Assembly (NCBI RefSeq): GCF_022179325.1
Contig: NZ_BPQQ01000031.1
Location: 124,001 to 188,000, forward strand
DNA length: 64,000 nt
DNA from: Methylobacterium isbiliense
GTDB taxonomy: Bacteria; Pseudomonadota; Alphaproteobacteria; Rhizobiales; Beijerinckiaceae
Direction of reading: 5' to 3'
Below, in pieces: positions 11,166-20,041 of the stretch. A model generated the notes under the pieces. It was not told where the DNA came from, ran no database searches, and saw only the letters and a list, made by a program, of their open reading frames with translations. Position 1 is the first letter of the stretch, and every line of letters begins with the position of its first letter. Made by a program: the position numbers and the translations under genes.

Positions 11166-11909
11166 ATGCCCGTCGTGTTGCTGCGCCGCTCGGCGCCCGA
11201 TCCCACCCACCTGACCGTCGTCCACGACGGAACGCCGTTCCGCGTCGCCGTGCGCCGTCGGGCCAGCGCCCGCCGCATCACCCTGCGGGTGTCGAGCGCC
11301 ACCGGCGAGGTCGTCCTGACGCTGCCCGAGCGCACCGCCGTCTCCGCGGCCCAGCGCTTCGCCGACGCGCATTCGGCCTGGATCGCCGGCCGGGTGGCGA
11401 AGGTGCCGGCGCGCATCACCCTGGAGGACGGCGCGGTCGTGCCGCTGCGCGGCGTGCCCCACCGCATCCTGCACTGGTCGGTGACCTCGGGCCTGACCGT
11501 CGCGACCCGCGACGGCGAGGAGGCGCCCGTCATCGCGGTCTCGTGCCAAGCCCCGCATGTGGGCCGGCGCGTGCGCGACTTCCTGGAGGTCGAGGCACGC
11601 CGCGACCTCGTCGAGGCGGTCACGCGCCACGCCCGCACGCTCGGGCGGGCACCCAAGCGCCTCACGGTCCGTGACACGCGCAGCCGCTGGGGCTCCTGCT
11701 CGGCCCGCGGCCACCTCAACTTCTCCTGGCGCCTGATCCTCGCCCCGTCCTTCGTGCTCGACTACCTCGCCGCCCACGAGGTGGCGCATCTCGCCGAGAT
11801 GAACCACTCGGAGCGCTACTGGCGGGTGCTGGAAGGGCTGTATCCGCGCGTGGAGGAGGCCGAACGCTGGCTCAAGCGCCACGGTACGGAATTGCACCGC
11901 TACGGCTGA
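11166..11909 (+). CDS. YgjP-like M48-type metallopeptidase domain protein (DUF45)
   Basis: A 247-residue soluble protein. The zinc motif HEVAHLAEMNHSERYW (HExxH followed by NHSxxYW) near residue 200 and the preceding RDTRSRWGSCSARGHLNFSWRL are hallmarks of the YgjP/DUF45 family. The N-terminal half starts with a beta-rich region (RRRASARRITLRVSS) typical of the family. These proteins are predicted zinc metallopeptidases with poorly known substrates. The ATG at 11166 starts the only good reading frame. It is convergent with a small secreted-protein gene on the other strand. Confidence 0.88.
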   Translation: MPVVLLRRSAPDPTHLTVVHDGTPFRVAVRRRASARRITLRVSSATGEVVLTLPERTAVSAAQRFADAHSAWIAGRVAKVPARITLEDGAVVPLRGVPHRILHWSVTSGLTVATRDGEEAPVIAVSCQAPHVGRRVRDFLEVEARRDLVEAVTRHARTLGRAPKRLTVRDTRSRWGSCSARGHLNFSWRLILAPSFVLDYLAAHEVAHLAEMNHSERYWRVLEGLYPRVEEAERWLKRHGTELHRYG

Positions 11910-11921
11910 GCGGCCGCCGGC

Positions 11922-12290
11922 TCAGCCCTTCGAGCGCACGACGACGCGGCTGACCGCCGGCCAGGTCGGGCGCGGATCGACGGTGCCGGGGGCAAGCGTG
12001 CGCGGCGCGATGTTGTCGCAGATCTCGCGCTGGCGCACGATCACCGCACCGGCCTCGTCGTAGCGGCGGATCAGCCCGCCGTCGCGGCAGAAGCCGGCGA
12101 TCTCGGCCGACCGGGAGGCGCGGCGCCCGCGCGGGTTGCGCGGCACCGGCGGGTGCTCGATCGTCAGCGGCGCATAGCGGTTGAGGGAGCGCTCGACATA
12201 GGTCGTCTCCTCCACCGGCAGCGGCTCCGCGGCGGTGGCACCCGCTGCCGCCAGGACCAGGGGAAGGGCGGCGAGGAGAACGGCTCTCAT
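11922..12290 (-). CDS. Small secreted protein of unknown function
   Basis: A 122-residue protein with a clear signal peptide (MRAVLLAALPLVLAAAGATA, cleavage near residue 21). The mature part is basic and holds two cysteines (GFCRDGG and REICDN) that could form a disulfide. No family was recognised. It is convergent with the YgjP-like gene and lies upstream of a palindromic intergenic element. Confidence 0.65.
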   Translation of the reverse strand: MRAVLLAALPLVLAAAGATAAEPLPVEETTYVERSLNRYAPLTIEHPPVPRNPRGRRASRSAEIAGFCRDGGLIRRYDEAGAVIVRQREICDNIAPRTLAPGTVDPRPTWPAVSRVVVRSKG

Positions 12291-12393
12291 GGGCTGACTC
12301 GGGACAGACGGACGGACCCGATCTTAGGTAGGGCAGGGGTCGGACGAAAGGGAGCGCCCGGGCCGGCCCGCGTTTCCGCCGCGCTTGTGGCTT

Positions 12394-12445
12394 TGCGGCC
12401 GATCCAGAGGCAATCGGGTTCACCCGATTGCCCTGCGGCCGATCC
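12394..12445. repeat. Palindrome flanked by 12-bp direct repeats
   Basis: GGCAATCGGG-TTCA-CCCGATTGCC (12409-12432) is a perfect 10-bp hairpin. It is bracketed by two copies of TGCGGCCGATCC at 12394-12405 and 12434-12445. The arrangement resembles a dispersed palindromic unit or an operator. A TTGACA hexamer follows at 12455, before the IalB-like gene. Confidence 0.75.
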
Positions 12446-12534
12446 TGGCGTCGCTTGACAGGGGCGGGTGCTCGTGGTCCGAACGCGCCCGGATGTCCGC
12501 CGCGGGCGCGGCGCGCAACGGAGCGGGACGAGGC

Positions 12535-13062
12535 GTGCGAGACCAAGTGCGACGGGCCGGATGGCGCCTGCGGGCCGGCCTCCTGACGGCCATCCTGCTC
12601 GCCGCGGGGATCCAGGCCGCTCCGGCCGCCGCCCAGGGGGCGGTGAAGCAGACCTTCGACGACTGGCAGCTGCGATGCGAGACGCCGGCCGGCGCCAAGG
12701 CCGAGCAATGCGCGCTGGTGCAGTACGTGGCCGCCGAGGACCGCCCCAACCTCACCCTGGTGGTGATCGTGCTCAAGACGGCCGACAACCGCGGCACGCT
12801 GCTGCGGGTGGTGGCGCCGCTCGGCATCCTGCTGCCCTCGGGCCTCGGCCTGAAGATCGACCAGACCGATATCGGCCGCACCCTGTTCGTGCGCTGCCTC
12901 TCCACCGGCTGCGTCGCCGAGGTGGTGATGGACGAGAACCTGATCAAGCAGTTGCGCACCGGGCAGCAGGCGACCTTCATCGTCTTCCAGACGCCCGAGG
13001 AGGGCGTCGGCATCCCGCTGTCGCTCAAGGGGTTCGGCCCCGGCTTCGATCACCTGCAGTAG
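12535..13062 (+). CDS. IalB-family (invasion associated locus B) periplasmic protein
   Basis: A 175-residue secreted protein. After a signal peptide (RAGLLTAILLAAGIQAAPAAAQ) comes the IalB-type domain: FDDWQLRCE near the start, QYVAAEDRPNLTLVVIVLK, then VRCLSTGCVAEVVMDE with paired cysteines, and the C-terminal VGIPLSLKGF. The name comes from Bartonella, but homologues are common in non-pathogenic Rhizobiales and their role is unclear. The GTG at 12535 was chosen because it gives a normal signal-peptide n-region and a GAGG just upstream; ATG at 12493 is the alternative. A second secreted-protein gene follows after 31 bp, probably in the same operon. Confidence 0.85.
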   Translation: MRDQVRRAGWRLRAGLLTAILLAAGIQAAPAAAQGAVKQTFDDWQLRCETPAGAKAEQCALVQYVAAEDRPNLTLVVIVLKTADNRGTLLRVVAPLGILLPSGLGLKIDQTDIGRTLFVRCLSTGCVAEVVMDENLIKQLRTGQQATFIVFQTPEEGVGIPLSLKGFGPGFDHLQ

Positions 13063-13093
13063 CGAGATCCGATCCGCGAACGAGGTCGCGACG

Positions 13094-13690
13094 ATGACGA
13101 ACGGTGGTTGGGCAGCGCGGAGCGCCGCGCTCGTGATCTGCGCCGCAGGGCTGGCGGGACCGGCCGCGGCCCAGAGCGACGGCGGCAACCCCTTCATGAA
13201 CCTGCTGCTCTACGGCGGCACCACCAAGCCGCCCGAGGCGCCGCCGAACCCCGACGACGTCTACTGCCCGCCCATCGACGTCACCGAGGGGGGCGCCGCG
13301 CTGCTGCAGAACGGAAGCGGCGGGGTGCGCAGCCAGATCTCCCTCGGCCAGGTGAGCCGCGAGTGCACGGCGGCCGGGGGCGGCGCGACCCTGGTGCGGG
13401 TCGGCGTGCAGGGGCGCGCGCTCCTCGGCCCCGGCGGTGCGCCGGGCCGCTTCGAGGCCCCGGTGACCGTCACGGTGAAGCGCGGCAGCGAGGTCTTTGC
13501 CCGCCGCAGCCGGCGCGCCGCCGTGACGATCCCGCCCGGCTCCGCGAGCGCCAGCTTCGCGTTCGTGGAGGAGGGCATCACGGTCCCGGCCGCCCATGCC
13601 CAGGATTTCGAGATCGAGGTCGGGCTCGGCGCAGGGGCGGGCAAGCCCGCCCGGCGCCCGCGCAAGCCGGCGGGCGGACAATCGGGCTGA
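13094..13690 (+). CDS. Secreted protein of unknown function
   Basis: A 198-residue protein with a signal peptide (ALVICAAGLAGPAAAQ, cleavage near residue 27). The mature part begins with a glycine/proline-rich segment, has one cysteine pair (VYCPPID and SRECTA) and a beta-rich domain with alternating hydrophobic residues (TLVRVGVQGRALLGPGG, PVTVTVKRGSEVF). The tail is basic (KPARRPRKPAG). GAGG lies about 8 nt before the ATG. The family was not recognised. It sits between the IalB-like gene and two glycosyltransferases, which suggests an envelope role. Confidence 0.72.
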   Translation: MTNGGWAARSAALVICAAGLAGPAAAQSDGGNPFMNLLLYGGTTKPPEAPPNPDDVYCPPIDVTEGGAALLQNGSGGVRSQISLGQVSRECTAAGGGATLVRVGVQGRALLGPGGAPGRFEAPVTVTVKRGSEVFARRSRRAAVTIPPGSASASFAFVEEGITVPAAHAQDFEIEVGLGAGAGKPARRPRKPAGGQSG

Positions 13691-13713
13691 GCCGGAGGCG
13701 GCCGCGCCCCGCG

Positions 13714-15687
13714 ATGGCCGGCTTTCGCCTCGAACCCAACCCGGGCGATCCGGATTTCAGCCGCAGGCTCGTCCTCGACCGCCCGGCCGGCGGGCGCTGG
13801 CTCGCCCTGACCTACGCGGCCAACCGCTTCGACCGGCCCGTCCGCCCGATGCTGCGCTTCGTGGCGGCGGACGGCAGCGCCACGGAGGCACTGCTGCCCG
13901 GGCCGGTGCTCGGCCGGGCCGGCTGGATCGGGCCGGTGCCGCGGGACACGGCCGCCATCCTCCTCGCCGCGCCCGAGACGGGCCTGCGCATCGAGACGGC
14001 GCGCCTCCTGCGGCTGCCTTCCGTGCTCGCCCGCGCGGCCCGCCGGCCGGACCGGCTCGCGCTCGCCCTGTCCTACGCGGCGCAGGGCGACCGGCGGCGG
14101 TTCCACAACGCGCTGCGGATCGCCGCCGGCGTGATGCCGATGGCGGCCTATCCCGCCTGGAAGGCCCGGCAGGTTCGCGCTTTCGAACCCGCCCTCGACC
14201 GGCCGCCGCCCGGGGGATCGCTGCGCATCGGCCTCCTGATCGAGGCTGGATCGGACGAGGCTCAGGCCCTGCGCCGCAGCCTCGGGGGGCTCCTGGCGCA
14301 GAGCCACCGCGACTGGCGCCTCGGCGTCCGGTGGCGCGGCGCACCCGCCGACCTGCCGCCGGACCCGCGCGTGTCTGTGGCCGACGCGCCCGTCGTGCCG
14401 GATGCGGATGTCGTGGGCGTGCTGCATCCGGGCGACGTGCTGGCGCCGGACGCGCTGGCGCTCCTCGCCGCCGCCTTCGCGCATCCCTCGCGCCCCGAGA
14501 TGGTCTACGCCGACGAGGAGGTCGCGACCGCGAGCGGACTCGTTCCCCGCCTCAAGCCGACCTGGAGCCCCGATCTCGCGCTCGCCACCGGCTATACCGG
14601 CCGCCCGACGCTGATCGCGCGCGACCTCGCCGCGCGCAGCCGCTGGACCCCGCAGGAGGGCGCCCGAACCCTGCCGCTCGCCGCCGCCCTGGCGGTCGCA
14701 CCCGATCGCGTCCGGCACGTCGCGCACATCCTCTGCCGCCGCACGGCCGGACCCGAGGAGGACGGGCCGGCGACGAATCTGGAAGAGGCGCTGGTCCGCG
14801 CCGGCTCCCCGGCCCGCCTGCGCGCGGGCGGCACCCCGGACCTGCTCTGGCCGCTGCCCGACCCCGCCCCCCTGGTGTCGGTGGTGATCCCGACCCGCGA
14901 CCGGCCGGACCTGCTCCGCGTCGCGGTGCGGGGGGTGCTGGAGGAGACCGCGTACCCGGCCCTGGAACTCGTGCTGGTCGACAACGGCTCGACCGACCCG
15001 GAGGTGGCCGATCTCTACGCGCGCCTCTCGGGCGACCCGCGCGTGCGCCGCCTCGACCGGCCCGGCCCCTTCAACTTCTCGGGCTTGGTCAACGACGGGG
15101 TGGCGGCCTCGCGCGGCGCCGTCGTCGTGCTCCTCAACAACGATGTCGAGGTGCGCGAGGCGCAGTGGCTCGCCGAGATGGTGCGGCTGGCCGTGCGGCC
15201 CGGTATCGGGGCGGTGGGGGCGAAGCTCCTGTACGGCAACGGCCGGCTCCAGCATGCGGGCGTCGTGGTGGGCCTCGGCGGCCGGGCCGGCCACATCCTG
15301 CGCAACCGTCCGGCTTACACGCCGGGCCACCTGGGGCGCCTGCGCGTCGCGCACGAGGTGGCGGGCGTCACCGCGGCCTGCCTTGCGGTCAGCCGCGCTG
15401 CCTTCGACCGCGTCGGCGGCTTCGACGCGCAGGCCTTCGCGGTCGATTTCAACGACATCGACTTCTGCCTCCGCCTCGGTGCGGCGGGCCTGCGCAGCCT
15501 CTGGACGCCGCACGCCGTGCTGGCACACCACGAATCGGTGAGCCGCGGTCCGGCCGTGGGCGCGGCGCGGAAGCGGTTCGACGCCGAGGCGGACCGCTTC
15601 GCGGCGCGCTGGCGCGCGGTGATCCGGGACGACCCGTACTATCACCCGGCCCTGTCGGTCACGACCTTCGGGGAGGATCTGGAGTGA
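13714..15687 (+). CDS. Family 2 glycosyltransferase (first of a tandem pair)
   Basis: A 657-residue protein. The C-terminal part (from about residue 385) is a GT2 domain: VSVVIPTRDRPDLLRVAV starts the fold, LVLVDNGSTDPE and VVVLLNNDVEV carry the nucleotide-sugar and metal (DxD-like NNDVE) sites, and GGFDAQAFAVDFNDIDFCLR is the acceptor-side ED-like motif. The N-terminal third is unlike the paralogue and the middle resembles a second, degenerate GT2 fold (MVYADEEVAT). No transmembrane segment is seen, so it is likely cytosolic, perhaps for O-antigen or exopolysaccharide. The ATG at 13714 follows the stop of the previous gene by 23 bp. Confidence 0.85.
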   Translation: MAGFRLEPNPGDPDFSRRLVLDRPAGGRWLALTYAANRFDRPVRPMLRFVAADGSATEALLPGPVLGRAGWIGPVPRDTAAILLAAPETGLRIETARLLRLPSVLARAARRPDRLALALSYAAQGDRRRFHNALRIAAGVMPMAAYPAWKARQVRAFEPALDRPPPGGSLRIGLLIEAGSDEAQALRRSLGGLLAQSHRDWRLGVRWRGAPADLPPDPRVSVADAPVVPDADVVGVLHPGDVLAPDALALLAAAFAHPSRPEMVYADEEVATASGLVPRLKPTWSPDLALATGYTGRPTLIARDLAARSRWTPQEGARTLPLAAALAVAPDRVRHVAHILCRRTAGPEEDGPATNLEEALVRAGSPARLRAGGTPDLLWPLPDPAPLVSVVIPTRDRPDLLRVAVRGVLEETAYPALELVLVDNGSTDPEVADLYARLSGDPRVRRLDRPGPFNFSGLVNDGVAASRGAVVVLLNNDVEVREAQWLAEMVRLAVRPGIGAVGAKLLYGNGRLQHAGVVVGLGGRAGHILRNRPAYTPGHLGRLRVAHEVAGVTAACLAVSRAAFDRVGGFDAQAFAVDFNDIDFCLRLGAAGLRSLWTPHAVLAHHESVSRGPAVGAARKRFDAEADRFAARWRAVIRDDPYYHPALSVTTFGEDLE

Positions 15688-15730
15688 GCATGCCGGCGCG
15701 CCGGACGGGCTTCGCGGCGGATATGGCCGC

Positions 15731-17311
15731 ATGAAGCATCCCTCGTCCTTCCCGGCGGGGACCGCCTTCGACGCGCTGCGCTTCGCCGAGCCGCTGCGGC
15801 GCTCGCCGCTGCGCCACCTCGCGGCGCTGCCGATGCTGTGGCGCCATCCGGCCGCGGCTCTGGCCGTCGGGCGGGCATGGCTCGCCGGGCGACGGGTGCG
15901 GGCGCGCAACCTCGCGGTGGCGCTGCTGGGCGACGACCACCGCCTGCGCCCGCCCGTTCCGCCCCCGGAGGAGCCCGCCCAGGACATGGCCGGGGTGCTG
16001 ATCCTCCGCCCACCCGGGCATGCCCTGGTGGCGGGCGCCCAGGCGCGCATCGCCGCCGCCTTCGCGGCGGATCCCGGCCTCCTCGCCCTCTACGGCGATG
16101 CGCTGGTGCTCGGCCCGCGCGACGGTCCGCTGCTGCCGCTGCTCCGGCCCTCCTTCGATCCGGATTACCTCCTCGCCGTGGACTATGTCGGCCCGGTCGT
16201 GGCCCTGCGCCGGGCCGCGCTCGACAGCGAGCCGGCCGCGGCCGACCTCCCCGCGCTGCTGCTGCGCCTGCACGACGCGGGCGGGGAGGGGGCGGTGCGT
16301 CACTTGCCCGCCCTCCTCTCGCTCTGGCGGCCTTTCGCGGTGCCGGCTCCGGCGGAGGGCAGCCGGGAGGCGCGCCGGGCGCTCGCCTGCGCGGCGGTGC
16401 CGGGGGGGACGGTCGAGACGGGGCGCGACGGCGTGCTCACCCTGCGCCGTCCGCTGCCGGACCCTTTGCCCCTCGCCAGCCTGATCGTGCCGACGCGCGA
16501 CCGGCTCGACCTGCTGCGGACCTGTCTCGACAGCCTGCGCGCACGGACCGACTGGCCCGCGCGGGAGATCATCGTCTGCGACAACGAGAGCCGCGAGCCC
16601 GCGACCCTGGCCTACCTGCGCGCGATCGAGCGGGAGGGGGTGCGGGTGCTGCCCTGCCCGGGTCCGTTCAACTTCGCGGCGATGAACAACGCCGCGGCGG
16701 CCCTGGCCCGCGGCCGCCTGCTCGTCTTTGTCAACAACGACGTCGAGGCCTTCCAGGACGACTGGCTGCGCCGCATGGCCGAGGAGGCGCTGCGGCCCGG
16801 GATCGGGGCGGTGGGCGCCAAGCTGCTCGACGCGCAGGGGCGGATCCAGCACGGCGGGATCGTGCTCGGGACGGGCGGACTCGTGACGCACGCGCACCGC
16901 CACTTCCCGGGCGACGCGCCGGGTTACCTGCATGCCCTGAGTGCGACGCACCGCGTCGCGGCGGTCACGGCCGCCTGCCTGGCGGTTGAGGCAGACAAGT
17001 TCCGGGCCGTCGGCGGGTTCGACGCGCAGGCCTTCGCGGTGGATTTCAACGACGTCGACCTCTGCCTGCGGCTCGACCGGGCCGGCTACCGCACCCTTCT
17101 GGCGCCGGGCGCGGTGCTGCACCACCGCGAGGCGGCGAGCCGCCGCTGGACGCCGGAGGCGCGCGCGCGCCACGAGGCCGAGGTGGCGCGGCTGCGGGAG
17201 CGCTGGGGCGCAGCGCTCGCCGCCGACCCGCATTACCATCCGGGATTCGACCCGCAGGCCGGAGCCTATGCGCGTATGCGGCGCGGCCCGGTCCCGGACG
17301 CCCTGCGCTGA
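15731..17311 (+). CDS. Family 2 glycosyltransferase (second of a tandem pair)
   Basis: A 526-residue paralogue of the preceding gene. It shares LASLIVPTRDRLDLLRTCL, PGPFNFAAMNNAAAALARG, LVFVNNDVEAF and GGFDAQAFAVDFNDVDLCLR. The DNA coding for the last block (17028-17080) is almost identical to 15421-15473, which suggests recent duplication or gene conversion there. The N-terminal region contains a degenerate first GT-like domain. It follows its paralogue by 43 bp and is followed by a hairpin, so the small secreted genes and both transferases could form one transcription unit from about 12.5 kb. Confidence 0.85.
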   Translation: MKHPSSFPAGTAFDALRFAEPLRRSPLRHLAALPMLWRHPAAALAVGRAWLAGRRVRARNLAVALLGDDHRLRPPVPPPEEPAQDMAGVLILRPPGHALVAGAQARIAAAFAADPGLLALYGDALVLGPRDGPLLPLLRPSFDPDYLLAVDYVGPVVALRRAALDSEPAAADLPALLLRLHDAGGEGAVRHLPALLSLWRPFAVPAPAEGSREARRALACAAVPGGTVETGRDGVLTLRRPLPDPLPLASLIVPTRDRLDLLRTCLDSLRARTDWPAREIIVCDNESREPATLAYLRAIEREGVRVLPCPGPFNFAAMNNAAAALARGRLLVFVNNDVEAFQDDWLRRMAEEALRPGIGAVGAKLLDAQGRIQHGGIVLGTGGLVTHAHRHFPGDAPGYLHALSATHRVAAVTAACLAVEADKFRAVGGFDAQAFAVDFNDVDLCLRLDRAGYRTLLAPGAVLHHREAASRRWTPEARARHEAEVARLRERWGAALAADPHYHPGFDPQAGAYARMRRGPVPDALR

Positions 17312-17318
17312 TAGCAGA

Positions 17319-17345
17319 ACGGGGCTGCCGGTGAGGCAGCCCCGT
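17319..17345 (+). terminator. Bidirectional terminator between the glycosyltransferases and purC
   Basis: ACGGGGCTGCC-GGTGA-GGCAGCCCCGT forms a perfect 11-bp stem. It lies 7 bp after the glycosyltransferase stop and 26 bp beyond the end of convergent purC. Confidence 0.85.
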
Positions 17346-17371
17346 CGGGTGGTCGGACGTGGTTCGCGCGC

Positions 17372-18136
17372 CTACTGGACGAGGCGCGGACCGCCGCTCT
17401 GGACCTTCTCGTTCTCCCCCAGGATGCCGAGGCGGCGCGCCACTTCGGTGTAGGCCTCGATCAGGCCGCCGAGATCCTTGCGGAACCGGTCCTTGTCGAG
17501 CTTGTCCTGGCTCTTGATGTCCCACAGCCGGCAGGAATCCGGGGAGATCTCGTCGGCCACCACGATGCGCATCAGGTCGCCCTCCCAGAGGCGCCCGGTC
17601 TCCATCTTGAAGTCGACGAGGCGGATGCCGACACCGAGGAAGAGGCCCGACAGGAAGTCGTTGACCCGGATGGCGAGCGCCATGATGTCGTCGATCTCCT
17701 GGGGGGTCGCCCAGCCGAACGCCGTGATGTGCTCCTCCGACACCATCGGGTCGTTGAGCTGGTCGTTCTTGTAGTAGAACTCGATGATCGAGCGCGGGAG
17801 CTGCGTGCCCTCCTCCAGGCCGAGCCGCGTCGCCAGCGAGCCGGCCGCCACGTTGCGCACCACGACTTCGAGCGGGATGATCTCGACCTCGCGGATCAGC
17901 TGCTCGCGCATGTTGAGGCGGCGGATGAAGTGGGTCGGCACGCCGATGTCGTTGAGATGCTGAAACAGGAACTCGGAAATCCGGTTGTTCAGCACGCCCT
18001 TGCCGTCGATCACCTCGTGCTTCTTGGCGTTGAAGGCGGTCGCATCATCCTTGAAGTGCTGGATGAGCGTGCCGGGCTCCGGACCTTCGTAGAGGACCTT
18101 CGCCTTGCCCTCGTAGATGCGACGGCGGCGGTTCAT
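17372..18136 (-). CDS. purC: Phosphoribosylaminoimidazole-succinocarboxamide synthase
   Basis: SAICAR synthetase, the ATP-dependent ligase joining CAIR and aspartate in de novo purine synthesis. The 254-residue product starts with [16 protein letters not shown] (ATP-binding region). It contains [19 protein letters not shown] and [10 protein letters not shown], and ends with [15 protein letters not shown], the substrate-binding signature. The ATG at 18136 gives the normal N-terminus for the family. ATG at 18166 has a better-placed GGAG and would add ten residues ([10 protein letters not shown]). The gene stands alone, with no pur neighbours. Confidence 0.96.
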   Translation of the reverse strand: MNRRRRIYEGKAKVLYEGPEPGTLIQHFKDDATAFNAKKHEVIDGKGVLNNRISEFLFQHLNDIGVPTHFIRRLNMREQLIREVEIIPLEVVVRNVAAGSLATRLGLEEGTQLPRSIIEFYYKNDQLNDPMVSEEHITAFGWATPQEIDDIMALAIRVNDFLSGLFLGVGIRLVDFKMETGRLWEGDLMRIVVADEISPDSCRLWDIKSQDKLDKDRFRKDLGGLIEAYTEVARRLGILGENEKVQSGGPRLVQ

Positions 18137-18555
18137 AGGCGTGTACCGTGGTTTGAGGAAATCCATGGGGCCGTGGCTCCAGAATACGTGTGAGGCCCGC
18201 GGCGCGGCGACCTGCAATCAGGTCGGGCGAGGGACGACTCGAACCCGATCGTCCCTGCAGCCGGTCGCAAACTACCCGAAGCGAGAAGGCAGCACAACGC
18301 GTTAGCCCGCCTGCAGGGGATGCCTGCCGGGCCGCGCGACAGTGACATCGGGGACGCCATCCGTCCGTGCCGATCGAAGCCCCGAATGTGGTCCCGGCCG
18401 GTCCGGGATTCAAGAATCGTCGGGAATTCTGCAGGAATCGCGCGATCCGCGCGCCTCGACGCCTCCGGCCGGCCGACCTAAGGTCCCGGGTCCCGACGGC
18501 CGGTCCGCCGTGCCGGAACCGGCCGCCGGGGCGCGATACCAGGGGGAGGATGCGC
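18137..18555. other. Intergenic region upstream of purC and the HpcH-family gene
   Basis: About 420 bp without a convincing gene. It contains a perfect palindrome GACCTG-CAAT-CAGGTC (18209-18224) and a hairpin GGGACGA...TCGTCCC (18231-18255), both upstream of purC on the other strand. They may form a leader structure or an operator. No riboswitch consensus was recognised. Confidence 0.5.
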
Positions 18556-19341
18556 ATGGCGGAACGAGGTGGAGCGGTCGCGGCGCTGGCGGCGCGGCTG
18601 CGGGACGGTCGGCCGCTGATCACGGCCTGGAGCGGCATCGCCGAACCGGCCGTGGCAGGGATCCTCGCGGGCGAGCCCGGCTTCGATGCGGTGGTGCTCG
18701 ACATGCAGCACGGCGCGCACGACGTCGCCAGCGTCACCCGCTCGGTGCCGCTCGTCGCCGCCCGCGGCAAGCCGACCATCGCGCGGGTGCCGGTGGGCGC
18801 CTTCAGCACGGTCTCGCGGCTGTTCGATGCCGGTGTCTCGGCGGTGATCGCCCCGATGGTCAACAGCGTGGAGGATGCCCGGCTGTTCGCCAGCTTCGCC
18901 AAGTTCCCGCCCCTCGGCGAGCGGAGCTGGGGCCCGCTTCCGGCCCTGGCCCTCTCGGGCCTCTCGGCCGACCACTACCTCAAGGAGGCGAACGGGCTCT
19001 GCCTGACGCTGGCGATGGTGGAGACCCGCGCGGCGCTCGATGCCATCGACGGCATCCTCGGCGTGCTGGGGATCGACGGCGTGTTCATCGGTCCCTCCGA
19101 CCTGTCGATCGCGCTCTCGGGCGGCGCCGGCCTCGATCCGGACGGGGCCGTGACCCGGGCGGCCCTCGACCACGCGCTCGCCCGCACCCGCGCGGCGGGC
19201 AAGCGCATCGGCGTCTATTCGCAGACCGGGCCGCGCACCCGCGAACTCGCCGGCCAGGGCTTCGACCTGATCGCGCTGGCCAGCGACGTGGCGCTGCTGC
19301 GCGCCGGCGTGCAGGCCGCGCTCAAGGAGGCCCGGGGATAG
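18556..19341 (+). CDS. HpcH/HpaI-family aldolase
   Basis: A 261-residue class II (metal-dependent) pyruvate aldolase fold of the HpcH/HpaI/2,4-dihydroxyhept-2-enedioate aldolase type. Visible signatures are VVLDMQHGAHD, ERSWGP, the metal ligand glutamate in LAMVETRAALD and the aspartate in VFIGPSDLSIAL. Such enzymes cleave hydroxy-oxo-acids to pyruvate and an aldehyde. The ATG at 18556 was chosen because GGAGG lies 6 nt before it; ATG at 18550 is too close. The gene is followed after 7 bp by the end of a convergent esterase gene. No dedicated catabolic operon is evident, so the substrate is unknown. Confidence 0.88.
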   Translation: MAERGGAVAALAARLRDGRPLITAWSGIAEPAVAGILAGEPGFDAVVLDMQHGAHDVASVTRSVPLVAARGKPTIARVPVGAFSTVSRLFDAGVSAVIAPMVNSVEDARLFASFAKFPPLGERSWGPLPALALSGLSADHYLKEANGLCLTLAMVETRAALDAIDGILGVLGIDGVFIGPSDLSIALSGGAGLDPDGAVTRAALDHALARTRAAGKRIGVYSQTGPRTRELAGQGFDLIALASDVALLRAGVQAALKEARG

Positions 19342-19348
19342 GCGCGGG

Positions 19349-20026
19349 TTAGGCGGACGACCGGCCGGTCAGGCCGCGGGCGAGGAACAGCCCGGCATGG
19401 TGCAGGGCGCCCTCGTCGATGCCGTGGGCGGTACCGGCCGAGAGGTGCCACTCCACCGGCACCTCGGCCCCGGCGAGAAGGTCGGTGGACAGGAACAGCG
19501 CCTCCACCGGGATCACGTCGTCCTGGTCGCCATGCACCAGCAGGATCGGCGGCACCGAGCGGATGGCCTGCCTCAGGCTGTCCGGCCCCTTGCCCTCCTC
19601 GACCACGAGGAGCCCCGAGAGCCCGACCACGGCGGCGAGCCGGCGCGGCCGGCGCAGGCCGACATGCAGCGCCATCATGCAGCCCTGGCTGAAGCCCACC
19701 AGCGCAAGGCGGCTCTCGTCGAGCCCGAGGCGGCCAAGTTCGGCGTCCAGGAAGGCGTCGAGGGCCGGCGCCGCCCGGTTCACCCCGCGCCAGCGCTCGT
19801 GCGGGTCGCGGAAGGTGAGCGAAAACCATTGCCGCCCGAAGCCCTGGATGCAGGGCTCGGGCGCGTGGGGCGACACGAAGGCGGCATCCGGCAGGAGCGG
19901 CTGCCACGCGCGGCCGAGTTCGATGAGGTCGTTGCCGTCGGCGCCGAAGCCGTGCAGCAGCACCACGAGCTGACGCGGTGCCCCTCCGGAGCGGGGCGGC
20001 AGGCGCGGGCCGGTGAGCGTCGTCAT
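19349..20026 (-). CDS. Alpha/beta-hydrolase, carboxylesterase/phospholipase family
   Basis: A 225-residue serine hydrolase of the short carboxylesterase (EstB/YpfH-like) group. The oxyanion-loop motif VVLLHGFGADGND, nucleophile elbow GFSQG, acid in VHGDQDDVIP and histidine in GTAHGIDE form a complete catalytic triad. There is no signal peptide, so it is cytosolic. It follows the alkA-type gene by 15 bp on the same strand and may be cotranscribed with it. The ester substrate is unknown. Confidence 0.88.
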   Translation of the reverse strand: MTTLTGPRLPPRSGGAPRQLVVLLHGFGADGNDLIELGRAWQPLLPDAAFVSPHAPEPCIQGFGRQWFSLTFRDPHERWRGVNRAAPALDAFLDAELGRLGLDESRLALVGFSQGCMMALHVGLRRPRRLAAVVGLSGLLVVEEGKGPDSLRQAIRSVPPILLVHGDQDDVIPVEALFLSTDLLAGAEVPVEWHLSAGTAHGIDEGALHHAGLFLARGLTGRSSA

Positions 20027-20041
20027 CGTGGGCTCCGGGTC

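Noticed and set aside
12455-12460. TTGACA as a sigma-70 -35 box for the IalB-like gene
   Set aside because: No convincing -10 hexamer lies 16-18 bp downstream, so it was not listed as a promoter.
18209-18255. A riboswitch leader before purC
   Set aside because: Two hairpins are visible, but no purine, SAM or other riboswitch core consensus could be matched.
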